A stretch of DNA of 64,000 nt from contig JAJEKB010021931.1 in NCBI GenBank assembly GCA_022393335.1, positions 151,218-215,217 of the forward strand, given 5' to 3'. This document shows positions 10,081-24,458 of the stretch, piece by piece. The stretch is from Macrotrachela quadricornifera (lineage: Eukaryota; Rotifera; Eurotatoria; Philodinida; Philodinidae). Under the pieces are notes generated by a model that did no database searches, was not told the origin of the DNA, and was given only the letters and a program-made list of their open reading frames with translations. Position numbers and translations under genes: made by a program. Numbering within the stretch: position 1 is the stretch's first letter; every line of letters begins with the position of its first letter.

Positions 10081-12533
10081 AACCGGATCATTTGACTTAA
10101 CCTATGGCGCGAAAGTCTAGTCACAAAATATGTGTTCAATTTTCTACCTCTTATACTTTAACAGTGATTATGAAAAGTGGCCAGTACGAATCAAAATTTC
10201 ACGTTCTTTTTAAATATATATTCAGAATGATCTTTTCACTGAATAGTGATTAAATAAGAGCATTTAAATGATTGAACGAACAGAAGACGTCTATACAGTT
10301 TTTTATATTGCTAGTTTTTTGTATTTTGATCGAAACTGCTTCAACTTAAATGATAAAATATTATTTTATGAACTATCGTGTAGAGTGAAGTTTGCTCTAC
10401 AAAATATTGAGTTTACTTCTTTTTTTTTTATATATCCTAAGCAATATCTCAAAATCTGTTATATTCTAGAAAACAACATTCAAAAGCACTGGTTTCAAAA
10501 AAAATGCAAATATTATAAAAAGACTGGTTTGTCGAAATACATTCATAATCTTTGATTTTTTGAATCTCAACCTTCTTACAATTTATGGTTTCGTAGAGAA
10601 CTAAATTCTCTACAATATTATACATTTTAAAGCTATTCCAAAATAATATCGAGAGAAGTCATTGGCTTTATTTGACGGGAACAACAGTCTCGTTTATTCA
10701 ACTATGTGCTCACAGTTAAACAGGTTTAACTCAGAAGAAAATTTCTATAATATATTTTAAAAAAACCAGCAAATTCTGACTAATGTTGACTACTTTTATC
10801 ACTCTTCAATGATATTTTAATGTCGAAAAAATGAGCAAATGTTTGTATCAACACTTTCCAATTTTATCTTTTGTACAAGCCCCTCTTTTTAGTCCATTCA
10901 ATTGATTGCCATTATTAAATCAGATTTAAGTAAAACAATAGCTCTGAATATATATTTACAGAGAGCGTGAAATTCTGATTCTAACTGACTGTTTTTTCAT
11001 GGTTTCTATTGAAGTCTAAGGGATAAATAATTCAACAAACATTTTCTTGTTGTAATATATTGTTGCAACTTGGTACGGGTGTTATACTAATAGAATTTAG
11101 AAGTGAATTTATCGTTTGTTATTTGTTTGTTTTTTTTCTTCTTAGAATAATATACACTTCTCTAAAATATATTTTCATATTCTCATTTCCTTTTGAGAAA
11201 ATGACTTTCAAATAACTTTTTTTTCCTATAAAGCACTATAATATTCAAGGACACTTTTTTGAAGTTGTCATAGAACAATTCAGAACTTTCTATTTCACTA
11301 ACATTGATTATAGGAATATCTATTTTCATCGCATTTTAGGTCCTCATTAAAATAGAACTGCGTATTAAATAGAATGTTTGACGTAATGAATAGGCTCATT
11401 TTTTCTCTTTTTTTCTTTTTTGCTCGTCTATGATTTATACTCTCACAATATTTTAACATTGCTTTCATTTCACGATATACAGTTGTTTAATAAAGTAATA
11501 TAGAAAATAGTTATCAACACCTGCAATAAAATAATATATTTTGTTCTCAAATTTTAAAAAGCCGACTTTTCAATTTCTGTCGCTTGTACAGTAAGTATAC
11601 ACTACTGGAAATAAAAATAGAACAGACATCAATATTGAACAAGGAGTGATTTTCATATAAACATGACTTTATGAATGCATAAAATGTAAAGTTATCAAAC
11701 CCGATTTTCAAATCTTCTAATAGAAAAATGTTATAAATAGACATTAGAAATCATACATTGGATTTTGTACGTCATGAGCACTCTAGTGCTCTAAGAAATT
11801 AGGCTAGAAGTTGAGCCAGAAATAATAGTGACTTCGACTCTAAAGTCTCATACATTCTTCTAAAACTTTTAAAATAACTTTTTCTTGAAGTTATTTGAAA
11901 AGCAGGATATTATGGAAACCTGTCTGAAAATATGAAAAACAAACCAAGAATAATATTAATTTATCACAATTGAATATTGAGCTTGAAGATGAATAGGAAA
12001 TATTTATATTTCAGGCAGATCTTATTTTCTCTTTTTTTATCTAACCACTGTAAGTAGTTTTTCGATTAGTTTAGTCTTTTGTACTACTGCATTTGTTAAT
12101 CAAAATTTAGACTATTTCTTTTATTATTTTTATTAATATGTACACAATGAGTAGAATACAAATATCTATTTTTATATTTGTCTGTTACTTCTATTTGAAA
12201 AATATTAAAATATTTTCTTTATCTAAATCTATTGTTTATAATAAAAATGCTCAGAAACTTACTGACATAATAAATAGAGCATAGTTCGTATGAAAAAAAA
12301 TTACAGACAGTTATTAAATACATTTTATCTATTTCAGTTTAAAGCTTTGCAAAGAATCTTGATAAATGCCTACGTATTTGGTAATACGATAAGATTTAGT
12401 ATTCTTCTTCTTCTTCTTTTTTGTTATTTAAGAGTATAGTACATCGATTTCCTATTGATGTAACAATATTTTTGTAAATAGCAAGTTTTATTTCTAGAAT
12501 AAATTAATCATTCATCGATTCTTTTTCATTTCG
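10081..12533. other. no gene seen; AT-rich with small palindromes
   Basis: Contains small inverted repeats of the type GTAGAG...CTCTAC (near 10380-10415 and 10590-10612). A 95-codon frame at 10268-10555 is composed of AT-rich codons without similarity or splice context and is not called. Confidence 0.5.
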
Positions 12534-15500
12534 ATGATGAGAACCAGAAATTTACTTTCTTGGTGTCAAGAACAAATTTCTATGTACAATCTTTTTATAC
12601 CAGACGAAGATGAGTATGATGATGATGATGAACCAATGGATCCAGCAACAATTGTTAAACATCAACGTTATGCTACTCGATTGTATGTTCCTCTTATTAT
12701 CGGTAAGTCGAATAAAATTGTGTTTTTCTTTTTGAAAAACATATCAATGTATCTAACAATTGCTAAGAAACAATATTTTACAGATAATAAAACGATAGAT
12801 TTCTATTTATTCAAAAACATGTTTTACTGGCCTATATTTTCGTATAGATAATAGACTTTCATCGAAGTTCATGTACATGAAAACTATGATAATAGTTTTA
12901 ACAAAAGTATTTGTTCTTGATTCACTACAGTGTGTAACTGTATGAAATCACCAAATGTTCCTGCACAGGAATAAGCTATGTAAAGAGAAAAAATACTAGT
13001 AAAACATAGTTACAGTTCATTGCTGATCAAACCCGAATATCAAAATGTTCATAAAAAGATAATAGTAGTAAAAAGAAATTTCACGAAGGGTTATGAACAA
13101 TAAGAAGATAGTCTAAGAGAGGAAGAGTTATATAATAACTTTAAATATTTTGTTTTTGTATTTTTTTCGTTTACATTTAGTAACCCTTTATATTCTCTTC
13201 TTTATTGCTTTCGTCATTCCACAAACTCGAATCATCACCGTCTCGAACATTACTCCATCTCTTTTCGATCAACTTCGTCTTGAACATGGCGAAACACTCA
13301 ACTGCCCATGCTCAAATGTTACTGTGTCCTATAATGTCTTCGTCTCTAATACAGTTTCATTTCATCCTGTATGTTCCAGTGTTTTTGTCACTAAACAATG
13401 GATTGAAGCACTTTATATTCCATATGCAAGCACATTCTTAATAACGGATTTTCGAACGACGGCTAGTGCTCAGGTGAGTAAATATTTTTCACAAAGAGTA
13501 ATTCAAAATGGTTGGCTTGATTCTACTTAATGTTTATTTTAATGTCTTTTATGAGTATGAGTGCATTTGATGTTTATTATGTCGAATTTTTGTAGTGATC
13601 TTTTGAATAGTATATTTATAGTATAATTATCCGCTTATACGTATATAATAGAACTAGGAATACACAAGTGATTCACAATCATTGTTTCGTTGAAAGTAAA
13701 TTTTTTTCTACTTTAAGTTATCTTGAATAATATACAGAGTATATGAATGATTTTGCATTTATAATGCATCAGTTATCAATTTAAATGTATTGGAATATAA
13801 AATCTGCAGCGCTAGAACTACTGTTTTGATATCTATCTCTAGTAAATTCTGATGAGAAATTAAGACGAAATTTGTATTATATCCTTCGTAACAGAATCGA
13901 GATCAGTAAAAGACTCTTACCATAATGTTAACTAACAATACCTGATTTTTCAGTTCTTTAAACGAAATAGACTAAATAAATGTGAATTTTGTATTAGCTC
14001 TGATTGCTAACAGTAGCGAGATTTTGCATTATCAGATGGGTATATGAATTCCGTACAAAGACAGCGCATTTAAGAATTAAAACCTTGTTGAGTAAAATTG
14101 TTCGATATAGATGACTTTAATTTTTCTGCAAAGCATGATACTGATACCTAAAACTAGATAGGAAAAGGTAGATTTTCGGCATAGACGCTCTTTATTTTCT
14201 ATTCTATTTTAAATTAAGTTACGATCATTTCTTTTTAACCTAAAGTCTACAGGCGAGTAAGTTTCTTTACGATATTATTTGCTTGTGAAATCTTGTATTA
14301 AGTCACCGTCTGGCTTGATTGTCTTTATTAGAATCAAATATATCAAGACGGTTAATTCTAAAGCATTATATTTGAAATATTTAATCAAAGATTATCGTTT
14401 TAGTTATTTTCCTTTATATTTAGTTCAAGCTTCTTGCTGCTCTGTGTTTAACGTCTCAAGAAACGGTTTCACAAGCTTTAGTTGATTTTGATAATAATCA
14501 ACTCATCACCGTTCAACTTCTTCAAGAAAATGAAGTTCAATCACAAATCAATGGAAATATTGAACTTACTAAGACTAGTATGTCTGTTCAACTTACTTCA
14601 TCTTTAAGTTTTCTGCAAATGACAACTCGATCAAACTCTTTAGTTTCCGCTCTCAATACAAATGTATTTATTCAAATATTCATAGTTGCTGATAAGCTAG
14701 TTTATATGACAGTGGACACGACGTATTATTTCAAGAAAAATTTGTTTAGATATGATGTACTATACAGTTCGCCTTGCTACGTAATAAGCTCCACAGCTCC
14801 AGCTGGTTTCTACTCGATACCATATTATGAAAGTGCGATGAATCATTATATGTGGCCAGAGAATCCTCCTTATTTTGAACCCATTGCCTCTGCAATGGTT
14901 GACGGATTTTTTGGAGCCTGTATTCCACTTGATGCTCTTCTGACAAGTACATTGGATTGTCTATATGATACTAGATGCCTTGAACGTTTTACTGATTACT
15001 TTCCATGTCTCAATCAAGTATGTATAAAACAGTTTTATTCATCACGCATAAAAGAAAAACTTCTTTTTTTTATCTAGACAAACTTGACTTGGACTAATGG
15101 TCTCTCATCTTCAAGACAGAAAAATACTACTTTCGAGGATCAATTAGCCAATCTACTTATTGAAGATTGGGTAACAAAGATAAACTATTCAAAATATTTT
15201 GATAGTTGTGCTCCTACTTTTTGTACATATACCAAGAAAGTTCAGGCGAATTTTTCGTATACAATCACTCTCTTACTTAGTCTCTATGGTGGTCTTACTA
15301 TCATCCTCCGTGTACTTGCAGTCTTCTTAGTTACAATTTCATCAAAGTTTCAGCGTTGTTCAACGATAACCAATGCTGATGCTGGTAATAATTAATTATA
15401 ATAATGATAATAATTCAATCTATATATGATTCATGTTTCTATTTATAGCACCAAATGTGATATGTATGAGAGCATTGATTAAATGGACAAAACGATTAAA

Positions 15501-18500
15501 TCTTTTCAAGTCAGCGAATAATCGGACACCCAATGATATTAAACAACAGCGCATTATAACATATACTTATTTAGTTTTACTCGCAAGTATGACCTTTTGT
15601 TTTTTCATTGTTAGACCATGGGTTATTTCTAGCATTAGGAACTCAAATAAAAACTAGTAAAATACTGAATGAACATTGAACAAATTTATATCTTTTATAC
15701 AATACAAAAAGATTCGTTATTGTTCGCTAGAATTCTATATAATAGATTACCATTTTTCAATAATCTGTTCGAAAATTTTTATCCATCAAAGTCGAGAATA
15801 TTTCTTACCTCATGTACTTTTGTTTCATGTTAGGCTCATTCATTATCCTTCTTATGTTCACTTCGTTGAGAATACAAACAATTACAGTAACTGTACCAAA
15901 TCCTTCATTAACAACATATAAGAATTTGCAAGATTTACGTGTCAATGTATCAAAATGTCCCTGTCAGAACGTGGCATTTCCTTATGATACATTTACCTCA
16001 TTATCCCCAACTGTACATCAAATATGTTCTAGTGATCTTGTTGGCGAACCTTGGATCGCAGCGTTATTATATTTAACGGGTGATTCTACTGACCTTGATG
16101 ATCCTTATTCTAATCCTTATAAATGGCGTGGACTAGACAGAAAACATTTCCAATTGTTGTTAACCATCTGTCAACTAGCTAATCGAACTATTGATGATGC
16201 TGTTCGTCGCTTTTATAAACAATCTTTTATTACTTCAAATGTACTCATTGAATCTGATTTTTATGCTCAATTAAACTCAACTTTCAACCAATATACTCAG
16301 TCATTGATCATTCATTTTAGTCGTCTTGTTAATACAGTGCATCTTTTTACTCAAGTAGATCAGCCTTATACAAAATTCGACAATGCACAACTAATATTAG
16401 ATAGTAGAATGAATCAATCAAACAATCCGCAAAACATTCAAGTATGTATGTAAGATAAACCTTGACTATAGACTTCTAGATAATCACTCTCAATATAAGA
16501 TCATATCTAAAATGTAAAAATGTATAATATTTTGTTTTAAGTTAAAATTCAACTTTACTGGCATGAAGAATATGAATTTATCATACGTTAACTGTATTTG
16601 TGCCACTGATCCACACTGTAGTAGTCCGACAATTGTCTACGGATGGAATTATATGTGGAATTTTCAAGAAGATCCTACGATTCCTTATGTGGTACCAGGT
16701 ATGATCATGGGTTGTTTTACTATCGATACTCTTTTGCTCTCAACACTTGAATGTTACTATTTGGATTTTTGCGTGACAATCGTAAATTACTATTTAAATA
16801 GAAAATTATTTATGTTAAATACAGAAGTATCATTCCATCCTATCTCTCCAATGATTTATGATCCAGAATTGAGCCGTTTTACTCCAAATACTTCACTTTC
16901 AACGATAGTTAAAGAAATGATGATTGAACAATGGAATGCATTATCCTCATTCGAACTCTATTATAAAGCTTGTAAACCGATTTATTGCATCTATTCTTAT
17001 ACAGCACGTACTACTAGTGTCATTGAAATAGTAGTAAAACTGTTGTCCACGATTGGTGGTCTCACTGTTGCATTACGTCTGATTACACCTCGATTGGTTG
17101 AAATTTTTCTAAGTATACTACCATCCAAGGTGAAAAAACAAAAACAAGGTAATCATTGCTGCTTTTTTTATTATTAATAGTAGTAGAGTAGATTATCACA
17201 AATGATTCGATCATTCAGTATTTTTGTTGTATCGGTTTTTTTAAAAATTCACTATATATGAGTCGACAAAATTGGTACAATTGAATTCGTCTGAATAATC
17301 TTATTTCGATTTGTAAGCGGTGTGTAAAGCTTGAAGTAGAAGTAAATGATAAATCATATTAGAATAAGTCAAAATATCGTTGTGTAATTGACAATTCTGA
17401 CAATTGCATTTTTTTTTTCGAAATGTTGTATTATTTAATCAGATATGCTTGATATCTATTAGGCGAAAGATTCGAAGTTCAACTGAGATGAGAAATCATT
17501 TTAATTCAGTACAAAAGTTTACTAGAAGAAAAAAAACGATATTTTTCGTCAAATAGCGTGATTGATAAATGAGAACACTTGTTGGTCCTTCTCTTTGACA
17601 ACATTCTGTCGTAGGATTTTTTAAAACGATTCAAATTAAGATGAAACATTAATTCTTTTCTACACAGAGAGTCCACAACTGTTTGAACGAATCAAACAAA
17701 TCCGAACCCAGGTGACAACATTTGTCTATACTACATTAATGACTCTCAACATATTTCCTGCGCGAACCTTTGGAAGCAACATCAGTCGAACGAAAGTTAA
17801 ACGTCTTTGCTTGTTAAGCACTCGTCTCTTCATTGTTCTCTTTATCATTGAAATTTGTATTCTGGCTCTTTATACTCTTATTCAACCACAAATTTTGACA
17901 AAAACTTTTACCAATCCATCTCTGAGCCTTTACAACAGTCTCTCACTTACTCAAAGCGATACACTTCAATGTCCTTGTTCATCAATTTCATCGACATATA
18001 ATCGTTTTATCAAAATTGAACCTGTGTTTCATCCGGTAAGTAAATATTATTACTCTAACTCAGTTGTAATGAAAAGATTAACTTAAGTTGAAGTAAAACA
18101 TTATGATAAACGTATTTATTATTAAAAGAAAAAAAATGGTTATATTATTTATCATATTTTTATTAAATCTATAGTCTATTCTTTCTTGTCATTAATTAAC
18201 TACAGATTTGTTCAAGTCCATTTGCATCAGATCAATGGCGGATGAACGTTACAGCAGGCCTCATTCCTGATCTATCTATTTACGATATTAGAGACTATCG
18301 TCGTTTCCTTTCAGCTCATCTACAATTTCTCTCTGGATTATGCGATCGTTCTATTCAATCCGTAAATGATTCAATCAGTCAATTTCTTTCTTCGTTTTTT
18401 GTTACTGCTGAACTTCTACCAGAGAAAACATTTCATAAACGTATTAATTTACTTATCGATCAAAGTAAATCTAATGCACCTGTAACATTTGCTCATCTTC

Positions 18501-21500
18501 TCTCTTTACTTCGAGCGACGAATCATGGTAATGCCATTATATCTGCCTATGGAACAAATTTCAAATATATTTATCCTTGGCATAACAAAACTGGTATAGC
18601 GCTTACTGAAACAATAACATATGAAGATGGATGTTCATGTGCATTAAATGCGAGTTGCACAATTCAAGCCGAATTTGTCAAAACAGATTCATCTGAAATT
18701 TTTCCAGTTAAAGGTTTAAAAATGGGTTGTACACCAAGTGAATCATTTCTTGCTTCGACTCTTGAATGTTTCTATGATAGTTCGTGTATCAATCTTATTG
18801 AAGAACAAACGAGTCTTATCGATAACACTTATGCCACAGTTACTCCTCTACCACTCTCCACAAATATTAGTCGATATCCAATAAATACAATCATAATTGA
18901 TCTAGTTGAAAATTTATTTATCGAAAAATGGTTGACAAATGTTAGTTATTCAGCATATTTTGATCAATGTTTACCTATAGTGTGTTCATTTACTTACATT
19001 CAAAAATTGAATGCACTTTATACAATAACTGTTTTACTTGGTCTTTGTGGTGGTTTATCACTCGTTCTTGAGTGGATCTGTCCAAAGATAATTTATTTTT
19101 TTGCTATAATGCATGATCACTGGAAGAAGCGAAAAAATACTGTTAAGCCTGTATCACCTGACGAAATAACAACCATAGAAACTGTGAATAGAATGATGGA
19201 ATCTAATGATATCTGCAAAGTTACTATTGATTTAAAATCAACCTCTACTGTTTCAACATTATGGTATGTCATTTTTCTTTTATTTAGAATTATAATTTAT
19301 AATTATCTTTGCTAGGACAAATTTATTCTTGACACCAATGTGTTGTTTCATTTTTAGTATTATCTTGCTCATACTTATGATAGCAGCTATTATTGTCACA
19401 CCAATTTATCTCAATCGACAACAGCATAATCGTGCTACTTCTGCAAGTATGACATCTTCATTATTTATCTAATATTCAAAACTATCACAATTAAAGAGTA
19501 CAAAAATGCGAAGTATGCAGTTAAACATTGATATTCGTACAGCATTACTCGATATCCGAGTACATGTGAAAATTGATGTAAATCTAAAAAGTCAGATTTA
19601 ATCAATAGCTGCCAAGGTATGAGAGTAAGGGAGAGCACTCGAGTGAGAATGGCCGGAAATCGTACAAAAGAGATAATTCCCAAAAAATAAGTCTCGGTAA
19701 GCCTTCACATCTTTGCTAAATGTCATATTTCTATTAGCAGTTTCAACGAATTCAATAACAAATGCAACAACTGCCACAATTGTTTCAACAGCGGCAATGC
19801 CTATTTCAGCAAGTCAGTATATTGTAATTGTACTACTGCTATTTTTCTAATGATGTTTCGGATAGACAAATCACTGCATTTGTGATACATGACTTACTTC
19901 AATTTCTGCTTTTCGTGTTCTTTTTTTTTAATTAGTGCATAAATTATATCTGAGGTGACAATGAGTGAGAAACACTCCATTTGCTAGAATGAGGTTCATT
20001 GCACATTAAAAAAATAATTTTTATATATTTATATCAATTTCAATTGAATTCATTGATTCTATGGTATGCTCTAGATTCATGCATAAGATCTTTGTGAAAT
20101 GAAAATAAACGCTTAAAATTCTTTGAAGTATTTTCAAATTTTGTTTTACATAAACGAACTGTATTTTCTTTCACATAAGATATTTCTGATTGAGCTTAAA
20201 ATAACTCAATCTTGAATCTATTTGAAATAAGATGCGTATATATATGTATATGATTAGTGTTTAGCATCTGCATGAAGTATTTCCATTAAAACTTTGACTC
20301 TAACAAGTGATACAAAAATTTCTGGATAAAATGCTTGTTCATTTTTGGCCTACATAACAGTAGTCAAAGAATCTTTCAGAGATCTAAAAAATTAAGTTTG
20401 GATGAAACGTGTAAATTGAAGTCTCTAAAGAATATATTCGATTATTTTGACCTGTTTGAAAGTATTTCATATAAGTTAAAAACTATGGATCATTAAATCC
20501 TACAAGTATTTTTGCAAAAAAGGTCAGAAATTGTTGAACATGGTGATTTTGAAGAGTGAACTCTATTCATAAAATGTGATATTGAACTAAGATAGTCAGA
20601 AGATAAAAAAGATCTCACATAGTATACATTGTAGAGTGTCTTTTGTTCTACATGCTGGTATATTAATAATAGTAGAAACTTTTAGTCTCAATTTACAATG
20701 AAATAATCTCTGTGTTCGTGTTTGAAGAGAGCATCAAATTCTGGTTCTAAATCATAGTTTTTCATTCGGCTAGAATATTTTCAAGTGAGCCAAAAACAAA
20801 TATACATTTTATCCAAACGTTCATATCACCCGTTACTTGTTCTTAGTTTTATATCACTTTAATTTCAACCTATATGATGGAACTATTCTACGATGAATAA
20901 TAATGTTTTGGATGTATTTTCTCATATTCATTTCGAATATCACACTTGTTTTCTATATACATGAACTTTTTGTTATCAAATTTTTGACACATTGATGGTC
21001 ACTATTTTGTAGCAGTAGTCTTCACACAGTTTTTACGAACGTTTAAATCTTGTCCTTTGATGTTCGGAAATAAGGCTTGCATTATATTATTTAAAATTAC
21101 AGAATAATATCATTGTATGTTTGTTCATTATCAATCACAAAATTTCCGTTGTAATCAATATCACTGTTTTTTTTTCTTAGCATCAACTTGTCAATTAACG
21201 TTTCAGCCAATAGTTTCATATGATACAGGATTTGGTTCTCAACCGAGGTCAGTGTCTGTTGGTGATTTTAATGGTGATGGTCGTCCGGATCTTGCTATCG
21301 CTAATTACGGTACGGATAATATAGGTGTGTTCTTAGGAAAGGGAAATGGGACTTTTGGAGCGCAAACAACTTTTTCAACTGGAAAGAGCAGCTATCCGGT
21401 TTTTGTTGCTGTAGATGACTTTAATGAAGACAATCGATTAGATCTCGCTGTTGCAAATGTAGTTACGGCAAACATAGGCGTACTTTTAGGCATGGGTAAT

Positions 21501-22283
21501 GGCTCTTTTGAACCACAAATAATATCTTTAACTCAATACGCAAATAATCCAATATCAATTGCTGTTGGTGATTTCAATAGAGATAGCCATAAGGATCTTG
21601 CTGTCGCCAATCCTAAGGCTATGACTATAGGTGTGCTATTAGGAAATGGTAATGGAACTTTTGGAACAGAAACAACATTTGTGCCTGGAGGTGTCGGTTA
21701 TCCAAATTCAATTGCTATTGGTGATTTTAATGAAGATGGTGCATTAGATCTTGCGGTTAGTAATGGTGAATTAGACACTGTAGCAGTACTCTTTAATAAT
21801 GGCAATGGATACTTTGGAGCATCAATGCACATTTCAACAGAACGTTTTACTACTCCAAGCTCAATTGCTGCCAGTGATTTCAATAATGATAACCATTTGG
21901 ATCTAGCAGTCGCTAACTTTGAAAGGTCTAATGTGGGTGTCATGCTCGGCAATGGTAATGGAGGTTTTGGATCACAAATGTCATTTTCAACTGGCATTTA
22001 CAGTAGTCCAAAAGCAGTTGTTGTTGGTGATTTTAATAATGATGGTCAGTTGGATCTTGCTGTCTGCAATAATTATGCACACAATGTAGGTGTATTACTT
22101 GGTACTAATAATGGAACTTTTCTAATGCAAATGACATTTCCTACTGGAATCGGCAGTACTCCAACATCGATCGCTTCAGGAGATTTCAATGGTGACGGTA
22201 AAATGGATCTTGTTATTATCGATAATAAACTGAACACTGTTGGTGTCTTACTAAATACATGTAATTGTTGTGAGTCTAATTAA
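12534..22283 (+). CDS. multi-module membrane protein: three TM-ectodomain-TM units, TM, Ser/Thr stalk, FG-GAP propeller
   Basis: Exons 12534-12702, 13181-13473, 14424-15017, 15078-15384, 15449-15586, 15834-16441, 16542-17148, 17668-18035, 18206-19263, 19358-19446, 19738-19812, 21181-22283. All junctions are GT-AG with matching phase and total 5,409 nt (1,802 residues). Modules span about residues 50-440, 490-895 and 957-1330. Each has a TM helix, an N-P-S-L or T-P-S-L motif, CPC(S/Q), (V/F)H(P/Q).CSS, GC....(L)STLEC, C.P..C, then a hydrophobic segment containing GGL(S/T) at 423, 875 and 1310. A seventh TM (about 1382-1398), a Ser/Thr/Ala-rich stalk and seven FG-GAP blades (DFNxDGxxDLAVAN...GNGTF) follow, ending in NTCNCC. 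Predicted topology is N-in, propeller out. Remote DEG/ENaC similarity is inference. Short cytosolic linkers join the modules. An annotator could split this into separate genes; the single model rests on phase agreement across the linkers. Confidence 0.75.
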
Positions 22284-24458
22284 CTGAATAAAATTATTTG
22301 GATTTATTAATAATCTTTTTCTTGTTCTCTTCGAAAGTAATAAATTAAATGAAGTGTTTCTAATGAACTTCATTATTTTTTTGTGCCGAGACCGACAGTA
22401 CGGAGTCTGTATACGGTCGTTTACGAATATGTCTATTTGATCTAAATACATACTCGGCTTTCAAATAGCAGGATGCGTCTAGAGAAAAAATCAAAATGGA
22501 AAATGCAGGTTTAGAACCTCCAATATTGAAATACCTTCTCAGTACTTTATAGCGTATTTAGTGTTTAGATATTATGCTTATTGTATACAAATCCTCGACA
22601 AACTCAATAAAATCATATCAAATACACTCTCAAAATGATTAGTATATGCTGATGAAAGCGAATAGAAGTCGCCAGTAGCTAACTAGTCGTATCATAGTTA
22701 CAACACTAAAGCATATCAAAACTGAACGAAACGAATCATTGAGAGGACAACCTTAAGAATAAAATGCAAATCTTATTACGCTTCTTTGCTGTAGAAATAC
22801 TATTCATATATCAATTATCGATTTAAAGATGCAGCGTTCTTACTTATCTGCTTTGCATATAAACAAACTGAATGGTAGAGTCAAATTAATGCATAATGTA
22901 TCTGTTGTTAGGTTTCATAATGCTTTAAAAACGCTATTAAGGTTAATCATTGTATTAATAATTGATATAGCACGAACTATTTACCTATTTCCTTAGTATC
23001 ATTATGGATCAAAACATTTATTTTCATACAGAAAAATCTTTTTAAATTTTGCCACATATCAATAGAAGATCATCTGCTTCTTTTGATATGTCCCTACTCA
23101 TTTAGTATGTTTGAAGATGATATTGACGAGCTTAAGAACAAAAATCCTGAATATCTTGCTCGAATCCAGATATTTCCTATGTTTATAGAGTCCTCTGTAA
23201 ACATTTTTTTCGCGTCCCATTCCTATTTCCTCAGAAAAATCGTGGAAAAGGGAATAGAGAATTAGCAGCAATAAGAAAAAAGCTCGTTCCTGCAGATTCT
23301 CGAAATTTTACATATATATTGAGTATGTGATGAACTTTACAGCTCTTGTCTGATTTTCAACTTGTGCTTATCACAAATAAGAATGTATACAATGAATTTC
23401 TAAAACGAATTCCAGTTCATAAAAATGTTCCTTTAGTGGCATGGGAAAAGAACAAAATTAATAGAAAAAACATCATGATACTATTTCTATAAAAAATTTC
23501 TTACCTGTGTTTTTATTCAAAATAGAGCAGCATTGATAAAAACTTTTTTGACCGAAAAAATCTAATTGAATTGTATCACTATTACCTAAATATTTATCTA
23601 ATTTTCCAAAACTCTATACACACTATAGTATCCTTTCAGTATAATTCAATGCATAAATCCTTACATTTACTCCTTTGTGAACAATAGTAACGCGCAGTCA
23701 TTGATGAATTGGGAAGATTTGCGATATATCGTCGTTTAAATTATTCTGCTTTTTATTTTCTCAATATACTTTATAATTATATGAAATTGTCTTCATCCGT
23801 TTAAGATCAGTTAATAAATTTCACTATATAATACAAAATTTATAGAGAAAAATACATCACTAAAAATTAAACAGATATATGTACAAAAATAGAAACGATA
23901 ACATGGTAATAAGGTCGTATTGATTGTTTAACGGAAATAATAGAAATAGAGAAATAAATCAACATGCAATTTCATGCGAACACAAATAAAAAAGAAATTG
24001 AGCAATACTGAGTAATTGAGAATGTATCTGTAATAATAGTAATTATCGAACATTAATTGAAACGACAAAATCCACTAACTCCATCTTTTAGTTGAAGAAG
24101 ACTTTTGAAAAATGGTGGTTGATAGATTTCAATGTCTCATCTAACGGCAAGCAGTTACTATTGTAACTGCTTATAATGTCGAGTATTGGAGAGATCAAAC
24201 TTCCATCTTTCAAACCAAAACAATCGCAAAATTTATAATTAAAAAGTTATCAGTTGGCTTATCATACTATAAACTATTATTTGACCATTTTCTCATCTAT
24301 GTGAATTTATGCAGTGTTTTATTAATGATATAGTACGTAATTAAAATTTATTTAAATGACTAATATTTCGAATAAAATAAAAATACAATGAAAGCTATAT
24401 ACAATATAAACACAATACTAGAAGCAACAAATCATTTTTGCATATTTTTATTTTATAT
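22284..24458. other. intergenic; one short CGGTCGTTTACG remnant
   Basis: No exon chain found. GTATACGGTCGTTTACG at about 22410-22426 is a small copy of the motif forming the islands at 655-935 and 3300-3535. A 60-codon frame at 23083-23265 has no support. Confidence 0.5.

Noticed and set aside
21698..21997. 99-codon minus ORF
   Set aside because: Antisense shadow of the FG-GAP repeats.
12534..22283. CRISPR, operon or prokaryotic-style gene cluster reading of the window
   Set aside because: Spliceosomal introns, metazoan families and lack of ribosome-binding sites show eukaryotic nuclear DNA; no spacer arrays were seen.
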